Below, piece by piece: positions 7,431 through 12,610 of a DNA stretch of 12,610 nt. The translations under genes and the position numbers were made by a program. The notes beneath the pieces are model-generated. The model saw only the letters and a list, made by a program, of their open reading frames with translations. It was not told where the DNA came from and did not search any database. The stretch is from Oscillospiraceae bacterium (GTDB lineage Bacteria; Bacillota_A; Clostridia; Oscillospirales; Oscillospiraceae), in assembly GCA_015068175.1 (NCBI GenBank), contig SVLA01000046.1, positions 1-12,610 on the forward strand. The letters run 5' to 3'. Positions within the stretch are counted from its first letter, which is position 1, and each line of letters opens with the position of its first letter.

Positions 7431-8396
7431 ATGACAAGAATTCTGATCACGGCATTGGCCGGCCTGGTCCTGAGTGGAATCCTGGGTTTTCTGCTGCTGC
7501 CGGTACTGCGGGCCATGAAAGCCGGACAGTCCATCCGGGAAGTGGGCCCCACTTGGCATAACTACAAAGCAGGCACCCCCATGATGGGCGGACTCATGTT
7601 CATTGCGGCCCTGGTCATCTGCCTGTTGATCGCTATTCCCACCATGGAAGATCTGTCTGTGTTCCTTGTGCTGGGTATTGCGCTGTGCTTCGGCGCTGTG
7701 GGGTTTGTGGACGATTTCTGCAAAATGAAGAAAAAACGAAATGAGGGCCTGACCTCCATTCAGAAATTGCTGCTGCAGTTGGCGGTTTCCGCGCTGTTTT
7801 TGTATGTGATGTATCAGCAGGGCGCCATGAACTGCACCGTGTACATCCCCTTTGCAGACGTCAGCTTCCAGATCCATCCGCTGCTGTACATCTTCTTCGC
7901 CATGTTCGTCATGGTGGGCTGTGACAATGCGGTGAACCTGACCGACGGCGTGGATGGCCTGAGTAGTTCCGTGACCTTGCCGGTAATGGTGTTCTTCACC
8001 GCGGCTGCCATTTCCCGGGATAAGTGGGACCTGGCCCTGATGCCGGCCTGCCTGGTGGGTGGCCTGATCGCATATCTGTTCTATAACTGGCATCCGGCCA
8101 AGGTGTTCATGGGCGATACCGGCAGTTTGTTCCTGGGCGGCGTTATCTGCGGCCTGGCATTTGCTCTGGATATGCCCCTGATCCTGATCCTGGTGGGCCT
8201 GGTCTATATCCTGGAGACCTTGTCCGTGATCCTGCAGGTGTTCTATTTCAAGGTGACCCACGGCAAGCGGCTGTTCAAGATGTCTCCGATCCATCACCAT
8301 TTTGAAATGTGCGGCTGGAAGGAAGAGAAGATCGTCCTGGTGTTTGCCGGTGTTTCTGCCGTCATGTGCATCATCGCCTGGTTCGGCATCGTGTAA
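7431..8396 (+). CDS. mraY: Phospho-MurNAc-pentapeptide transferase MraY
   Basis: Integral membrane enzyme that transfers phospho-MurNAc-pentapeptide from UDP to undecaprenyl phosphate, forming lipid I. The 321 residues are normal for Firmicutes, and hydrophobic segments along the whole protein fit the ten-helix topology. The catalytic motifs are seen: GFVDDFCK (91-98) with the Asp pair 94-95, NAVNLTDGVDGL (166-177), HPAKVFMGDTGS (221-232) with Asp229, and the histidine-rich loop SPIHHHFE (285-292). A TTG at 7401 is in frame but has no ribosome site; ATG 7431 has GGAGGA (7419-7424) 6 bases upstream and gives the expected N-terminus. It starts 26 bases after murE. In many clusters murD follows; here the next gene is ftsW. 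Confidence 0.96.
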   Translation: MTRILITALAGLVLSGILGFLLLPVLRAMKAGQSIREVGPTWHNYKAGTPMMGGLMFIAALVICLLIAIPTMEDLSVFLVLGIALCFGAVGFVDDFCKMKKKRNEGLTSIQKLLLQLAVSALFLYVMYQQGAMNCTVYIPFADVSFQIHPLLYIFFAMFVMVGCDNAVNLTDGVDGLSSSVTLPVMVFFTAAAISRDKWDLALMPACLVGGLIAYLFYNWHPAKVFMGDTGSLFLGGVICGLAFALDMPLILILVGLVYILETLSVILQVFYFKVTHGKRLFKMSPIHHHFEMCGWKEEKIVLVFAGVSAVMCIIAWFGIV

Positions 8397-8417
8397 TTAT
8401 CTGACTGGAGGCGTTCT

Positions 8418-9578
8418 ATGGCTGCGTCTGTTGGACGCACCAAGGAGGACCGCCGGACCGGCTCCGGCGCAAGTGTAGACAGACCCTTTTTGATCCTGGT
8501 ACTGTTATTGCTGACAGTGGGACTGGTGATGCTTTATTCCGCCAGTTCTGCCCAAAGCATGTACGATACCGGCTATACCAGTTCCACCCGTTACCTGAAA
8601 AAACAGGCCCTGTGCGCCGTTATCGGATTGGGGGCCATGTGGGCCTTCAGCCGGGTGCCGGCCAAGCTGTGGATGAAATGGGCCTGGCCGCTGTATGGCG
8701 TCAGCATCGGACTTCTGCTGCTGGTGCTGGTGGCAGGGGAGTCGGTGAACGGTGCGCGGCGCTGGATCAACATCGCCGGCATCCAGTTTCAGCCGTCGGA
8801 AGTGGCCAAATTTACCCTGATCGTGCTGTTTGCGCGGCTGACCAAGGGGTTTGGCCCCGATGCCCGGAAATTCCGCTACGGCGTTCTGGGATTCAGCGCG
8901 GCGCTGCTGGGGATCCTGATCCCCCTGGCTCTGGAAAAGCATCTGTCGGCCATTATGCTCATGGGCATGGTGGCTGTGACCATGATGTATGTAGCCGGCA
9001 CCCATCCCAAATGGATCCTGGCCGGCGCAGGCGCAGCGGCAGTGTTTGTGGTGGTGTATATCAGCCTCATGGGGTACGCCGGAGACCGGGTCTCCGCATG
9101 GCTCCATCCGGAGCTGGATCCCGGGGACACGGGTTATCAGATTTTGCAATCTTTGTATGCCATCGGCTCCGGCGGCGCCTTTGGCCTTGGTTTCGGAAAG
9201 AGCCGGCAGAAGTATCTTTACCTGCCGTTTCAGTATAATGACTATATCTTTGCGGTGGTCTGTGAAGAGCTGGGGCTGGTGGGGGCGCTGGTCATCATTG
9301 CGCTCTTCGGCGCCCTGATCTTCCGCGGATATTGGATCGCCCTGCGGGCCCGGGACCGGTTTTCCACGGTCTTCGCGGCGGGGCTGGTGACGTTGATCGC
9401 CGTCCAGACGGTCCTGAATTTCTGCGTTGTGACCAATCTGCTTCCCTCCACCGGGATCGCGCTGCCCTTCTTTTCCTATGGGGGGACGGCCCTGGCGGTG
9501 AATTTGGGGGAGATGGGGATCTTGTTGAATATCTCCCGACAGCGCGATCAGACAAAAATACAGGAGGTTTCTCTATGA
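8418..9578 (+). CDS. ftsW: SEDS peptidoglycan glycosyltransferase FtsW/SpoVE
   Basis: Polytopic membrane enzyme of the SEDS family that polymerises lipid II into glycan strands with a class B PBP partner. The 386 residues start with about 22 hydrophilic residues, then about ten membrane helices. Family landmarks: VMLYSAS (37-43), NGARRWI (111-117), QFQPSEVAKF (123-132), DTGYQILQSLYAIGSGG (237-253), NDYIFAVVCEELGLVG (274-289) and LPSTGIALPFFSYGGT (342-357). Asp275 matches the essential extracellular Asp of RodA/FtsW. The residue after LP in YLPFQYND is Phe, where FtsW, RodA and SpoVE commonly have Glu (LPExxxD). TGGAGG (8406-8411) lies 6 bases before ATG. FtsW (division) and SpoVE (spore cortex) cannot be separated by sequence alone; the operon position suits FtsW with the upstream PBP. 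Confidence 0.93.
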   Translation: MAASVGRTKEDRRTGSGASVDRPFLILVLLLLTVGLVMLYSASSAQSMYDTGYTSSTRYLKKQALCAVIGLGAMWAFSRVPAKLWMKWAWPLYGVSIGLLLLVLVAGESVNGARRWINIAGIQFQPSEVAKFTLIVLFARLTKGFGPDARKFRYGVLGFSAALLGILIPLALEKHLSAIMLMGMVAVTMMYVAGTHPKWILAGAGAAAVFVVVYISLMGYAGDRVSAWLHPELDPGDTGYQILQSLYAIGSGGAFGLGFGKSRQKYLYLPFQYNDYIFAVVCEELGLVGALVIIALFGALIFRGYWIALRARDRFSTVFAAGLVTLIAVQTVLNFCVVTNLLPSTGIALPFFSYGGTALAVNLGEMGILLNISRQRDQTKIQEVSL

Positions 9579-10717
9579 ATGTGATCTTTACCTGCGGCGG
9601 CACCGGCGGCCATATCAATCCGGCCATTGCCGTAGCCAAAGCTCTGCAGGCCCGGCATCCCGATGCGAAGATCCTTTTTATCGGCGCCAAGGGCCACATG
9701 GAAGAGCAACTGGTGCCCAAAGCCGGTTTTGAACTGAAATGCCTGAATGTGGCCGGTCTGAAGCGGGGCAGGAGCCTGGGGGCCATGGCCAAAAATGTGG
9801 GTACGGTGTTCAATACCGCCAAGGCCGTGAGCCGGTGCAAAAAGATCATCCGGGAGTTCGGCGCTGATGTGATCATGGGTACCGGCGGATACGCCTGCTT
9901 CCCAGCGCTGATGGCCGGTACCATGATGGGGATTCCCACCTGCGTTCACGAATCCAATGCCATGCCCGGCCTGACCACCCGACTGTTGGCTGACCGGGTG
10001 GACCGGATGCTCATCTGCTTTGCCGAAAGCGCCAGCCGGTATAAGGACCCCAATAAGCCGGAAACGGTGGGCATGCCCATTCGCAGGGAATTTGTGGAAC
10101 TGAATAAGAGCGCCGCCCGCCGGGCCCTGGGCATCGGCGAGGATGAGCATTTGGTGGTCTCCGCTTTCGGGAGCCTGGGTGCCAAAAAGATGAATGAAGT
10201 CATGGCCCAGGTCTTTGCTCTGGAGCAGGAGGACGGCTTCCCATTTAAGCATATCCACGCCACCGGCAAAATGGGCTGGGCGTGGATGCCGGAGAAGGTC
10301 AAGGAGGCCGGTGTGGATCTTGGTTCTACGGATGCCATCGATATGCGGGAATATATTTTCAACATGCCCACCTTGATGGCGGCGGCGGATGTGTTCATCA
10401 GTCGGGCCGGCGCTTCCAGCTGCAATGAGATCGCCGCCTGCGGCACCCCTGCGGTGCTGATCCCTTCGCCCAATGTTACCGATGATCATCAGACGAAAAA
10501 TGCCCGGGTGCTGTCTGACCGGGGCGGTGCCGTGCTGCTGCCGGAAAAGGAATGCACCCCGGAAGAACTCTATGCCCAGGTCCAGGGCCTGCTGGTGGAC
10601 GATCAGCGGCGGGCAGAAATGTCCGCAGCCCTGCGGAAGGATGTGATCCTGGATTGCGCCGAGCGGATCTGCAACATCCTGGATGAACTGGCGGAAGGAA
10701 ACAGAAATGGAAAATAA
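9575..10717 (+). CDS. murG: Lipid II synthase MurG (UDP-GlcNAc transferase)
   Basis: Membrane-associated GT-B glycosyltransferase (family GT28) that adds GlcNAc to lipid I, giving lipid II. From ATG 9575 the protein has 380 residues, slightly longer than usual. Seen: glycine loop 1 CGGTGGHINPA (7-17), glycine loop 2 MGTGGYACFP (101-110), HESNAMPGLTTRLLA (125-139), FGSLGAKKMNE (198-208) and the UDP-GlcNAc site RAGASSCNEI (277-286) with DDHQTKNA (303-310). Two motifs vary: the usual GGSQGA is FGSLGA and the usual GNPVR is GMPIR (166-170). The frame is open from 9332 inside ftsW, but ATG 9575 has AGGAGG (9562-9567) 7 bases upstream and gives the exact family N-terminus. It overlaps the ftsW stop as ATGA, suggesting coupled synthesis. 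Confidence 0.95.
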   Translation: MNVIFTCGGTGGHINPAIAVAKALQARHPDAKILFIGAKGHMEEQLVPKAGFELKCLNVAGLKRGRSLGAMAKNVGTVFNTAKAVSRCKKIIREFGADVIMGTGGYACFPALMAGTMMGIPTCVHESNAMPGLTTRLLADRVDRMLICFAESASRYKDPNKPETVGMPIRREFVELNKSAARRALGIGEDEHLVVSAFGSLGAKKMNEVMAQVFALEQEDGFPFKHIHATGKMGWAWMPEKVKEAGVDLGSTDAIDMREYIFNMPTLMAAADVFISRAGASSCNEIAACGTPAVLIPSPNVTDDHQTKNARVLSDRGGAVLLPEKECTPEELYAQVQGLLVDDQRRAEMSAALRKDVILDCAERICNILDELAEGNRNGK

Positions 10718-11654
10718 GAACAACAGAAAGCGGCGGGTCCCCGGTGCGTCTGCGAAGCGGCCGCCCCAAAAGGCACCTCACGCCATGCCCCGAAAGCATG
10801 CGCCGGTGACCGAGGAACCCATCAATAAAGCGCCGGAAGTGGTGTATCTGCCGCCGAAACCTTTTAACCGCCAACGGCTTTTCCTCCATTTGGCCAGTAT
10901 CGTTGCGGTGGTCCTGGCGCTGATGCTGGGGTTGAGCATCTTTTTTAAGGTGGAAAAGATCCAGGTGGCCGGCTGTGACCGTTACACCGCCTGGCAGGTC
11001 CAGGAGGCATCCGGCATCAAAGCCGGCGATCAGCTTCTGACCTTCAGCCGGGGCAAGGCGGCCGGACGGATCCAGGATCAATTGCCCTACATCAAGCGGG
11101 TGCGGATCGGCATTTCTCTGCCGGACACGGTCCACATCGAGGTGGTGGAGACCCGGGTGACTTATGCGCTGCAGGATACGGCGGGCCATTGGTGGCTCAT
11201 GGATTCCGACGGAAAGATCGTGGCTCAGGCCCCGGATGGCCCGGGGAAGCTGGATGTGGCGGTCAGCGGCGTGATCCTGGAAGATCCCCAGGCGGGCCGG
11301 CAGGCCAAGGTATACCAGCCGGAACAGACGGCCACCGATGCTTCCGGCGCACCGGTACCAATCACCGTAACGGCGGCACAAAAGCTGGCGGCAGGGAAGA
11401 CCATTGCCTCCTATCTGGAAGCCAACGGCATCATCGGCGATGTGGTCAGTATTGATCTGGAGAATATTTTCGAGATCACCATGTGGTATAAGGATCAGTA
11501 CCGGGTCCTGCTTGGGGACACCCAACAGATCAGTTTGAAGATCAGTTGTCTCAAAGCGTTCCTTGCTGATTATAACGAAAACCGTCCCTATGAGGCGGGG
11601 AACCTGGATCTTTCCGATCCGGAGCATATCAAATACCAGTCATTTACAGAGTAA
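10707..11654 (+). CDS. ftsQ: Cell division protein FtsQ/DivIB
   Basis: Bitopic divisome protein that links FtsL/DivIC-type partners to the septal synthase. The 315 residues comprise a long basic, proline-rich cytoplasmic tail (1-56, RKRR and KRPPQK), one membrane segment (about 57-80), a POTRA domain (about 81-149, FKVEKIQVAGCDRYTAWQVQ, then LPYIKRVRIGISLPDTVHIEV), and the FtsQ/DivIB beta domain (about 150-285, TYALQDTAGHWWLMDSDGKIV). The tail ends in NLDLSDPEHIKY, a common ending in this family. Two in-frame ATGs exist: 10683 has no ribosome site, while 10707 follows GGAAGGAA (10693-10700) by 6 bases and is chosen. The gene overlaps murG by 11 bases. No murC or murB lies between murG and this gene. 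Confidence 0.9.
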   Translation: MENKNNRKRRVPGASAKRPPQKAPHAMPRKHAPVTEEPINKAPEVVYLPPKPFNRQRLFLHLASIVAVVLALMLGLSIFFKVEKIQVAGCDRYTAWQVQEASGIKAGDQLLTFSRGKAAGRIQDQLPYIKRVRIGISLPDTVHIEVVETRVTYALQDTAGHWWLMDSDGKIVAQAPDGPGKLDVAVSGVILEDPQAGRQAKVYQPEQTATDASGAPVPITVTAAQKLAAGKTIASYLEANGIIGDVVSIDLENIFEITMWYKDQYRVLLGDTQQISLKISCLKAFLADYNENRPYEAGNLDLSDPEHIKYQSFTE

Positions 11655-11658
11655 CCAT

Positions 11659-11703
11659 AAAAATTTCGAAAAACTTTGCCGAAAAATGAGAAAAATCAAA
11701 AAA
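11659..11703 (+). promoter_or_regulatory. A-tract block upstream of the ftsZ promoter
   Basis: Five runs of 5-6 A residues begin at 11659, 11669, 11682, 11691 and 11698, just upstream of the ftsZ -35 box. The intervals (10, 13, 9 and 7 bases) are near one helical turn, so the DNA is probably curved or serves as an UP element. The block stands out against GC-rich genes on both sides. I see no intrinsic terminator for ftsQ in the gap 11655-11807, so read-through into ftsZ from the upstream operon is likely. Confidence 0.45.
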
Positions 11704-11709
11704 TTCTTA

Positions 11710-11738
11710 TTGACCAAACGGGTTTTTCAGGGTAGAAT
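11710..11738 (+). promoter_or_regulatory. Sigma-A-type promoter of ftsZ
   Basis: The -35 hexamer TTGACC (11710-11715) matches the consensus at 5 of 6 positions. The -10 hexamer TAGAAT (11733-11738) also matches at 5 of 6, and the spacer is the ideal 17 bases. Transcription would start near 11745, leaving a leader of about 60 bases before ftsZ. This is the best promoter in the window and implies that ftsZ is expressed above the rest of the cluster. Confidence 0.78.
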
Positions 11739-11807
11739 AGAACAGTAATAATGTAAACTCAAGCGGTATGGGCGGCCAACCGCGCAACATACATAGGAGG
11801 AATGAAT

Positions 11808-12610
<803 letters not shown>

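Noticed and set aside
5971..7437. 488-codon open frame on the minus strand across murE
   Set aside because: It is antisense to a clear MurE with all motifs, has no ribosome site or recognisable domain, and is rich in His/Gln/Gly as expected from reading GC-rich codons backwards. The same holds for long minus-strand frames at 194-1372, 7413-8300, 9548-10723 and 10476-11627.
9332..9574. Upstream extension of murG
   Set aside because: The extra residues lie within ftsW and do not resemble MurG. ATG 9575 gives the family N-terminus (MNVIFTCGGTGGH) and has AGGAGG at the right distance.
11763..11783. Small hairpin GCGGT/ACCGC in the ftsZ leader as a riboswitch or attenuator
   Set aside because: Only five base pairs around an 11-base loop, with no T-run and no known aptamer pattern. 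Too weak to call.

Overview
The window is a division and cell wall (dcw) gene cluster from a bacterium of the class Clostridia. It most resembles a moderately GC-rich gut lineage such as Oscillospiraceae; this placement is inferred from protein features, not from a search. The features are a ClpC-type ATPase with a UVR motif, an mraZ-rsmH-ftsL-PBP order with no outer-membrane genes, a class B PBP with PASTA domains, a DAP-type MurE, and strong AGGAGG-like ribosome binding sites. All genes lie on the + strand. I see no mobile element, CRISPR array, tRNA, rRNA or prophage gene.

Layout. Positions 2-1477 hold the 3' part of a Clp ATPase gene, closed by a strong intrinsic terminator (1488-1524). 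An AT-rich promoter region follows (about 1525-1656). It has a sigma-A-type promoter and four TGG repeats that look like the operator for MraZ itself. Then come mraZ (1657-2085), rsmH (2082-3017), an ftsL-like gene (3040-3507), a 96-base spacer that can fold into a long hairpin, a PASTA-bearing class B PBP (3604-5940), murE (5956-7404), mraY (7431-8396), ftsW/spoVE (8418-9578), murG (9575-10717) and ftsQ/divIB (10707-11654). A 153-base AT-rich spacer carries a second clear promoter for ftsZ, which starts at 11808 and runs off the right edge.

How the genes work together. MurE, MraY and MurG take the peptidoglycan precursor from UDP-MurNAc-dipeptide to lipid II. FtsW (SEDS glycosyltransferase) and the class B PBP (transpeptidase) polymerise and cross-link it at the septum. 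FtsL and FtsQ/DivIB are the membrane scaffold that activates that pair, and FtsZ is the cytoskeletal ring that places it. MraZ is the cluster's transcriptional regulator and RsmH methylates 16S rRNA. The tight spacing (two ATGA overlaps, one 11-base overlap, gaps of 15-26 bases) suggests one transcript from mraZ to ftsQ, with ftsZ given its own promoter. murF, murD, murC, murB, ddl and ftsA, often found in such clusters, are not present here.

This is mainly a conserved housekeeping region. I found no new biological system. The points most worth a second look are regulatory: the MraZ-type operator, the spacer hairpin before the PBP gene, the LexA-like core in the clp terminator, and the A-tract-rich ftsZ promoter.
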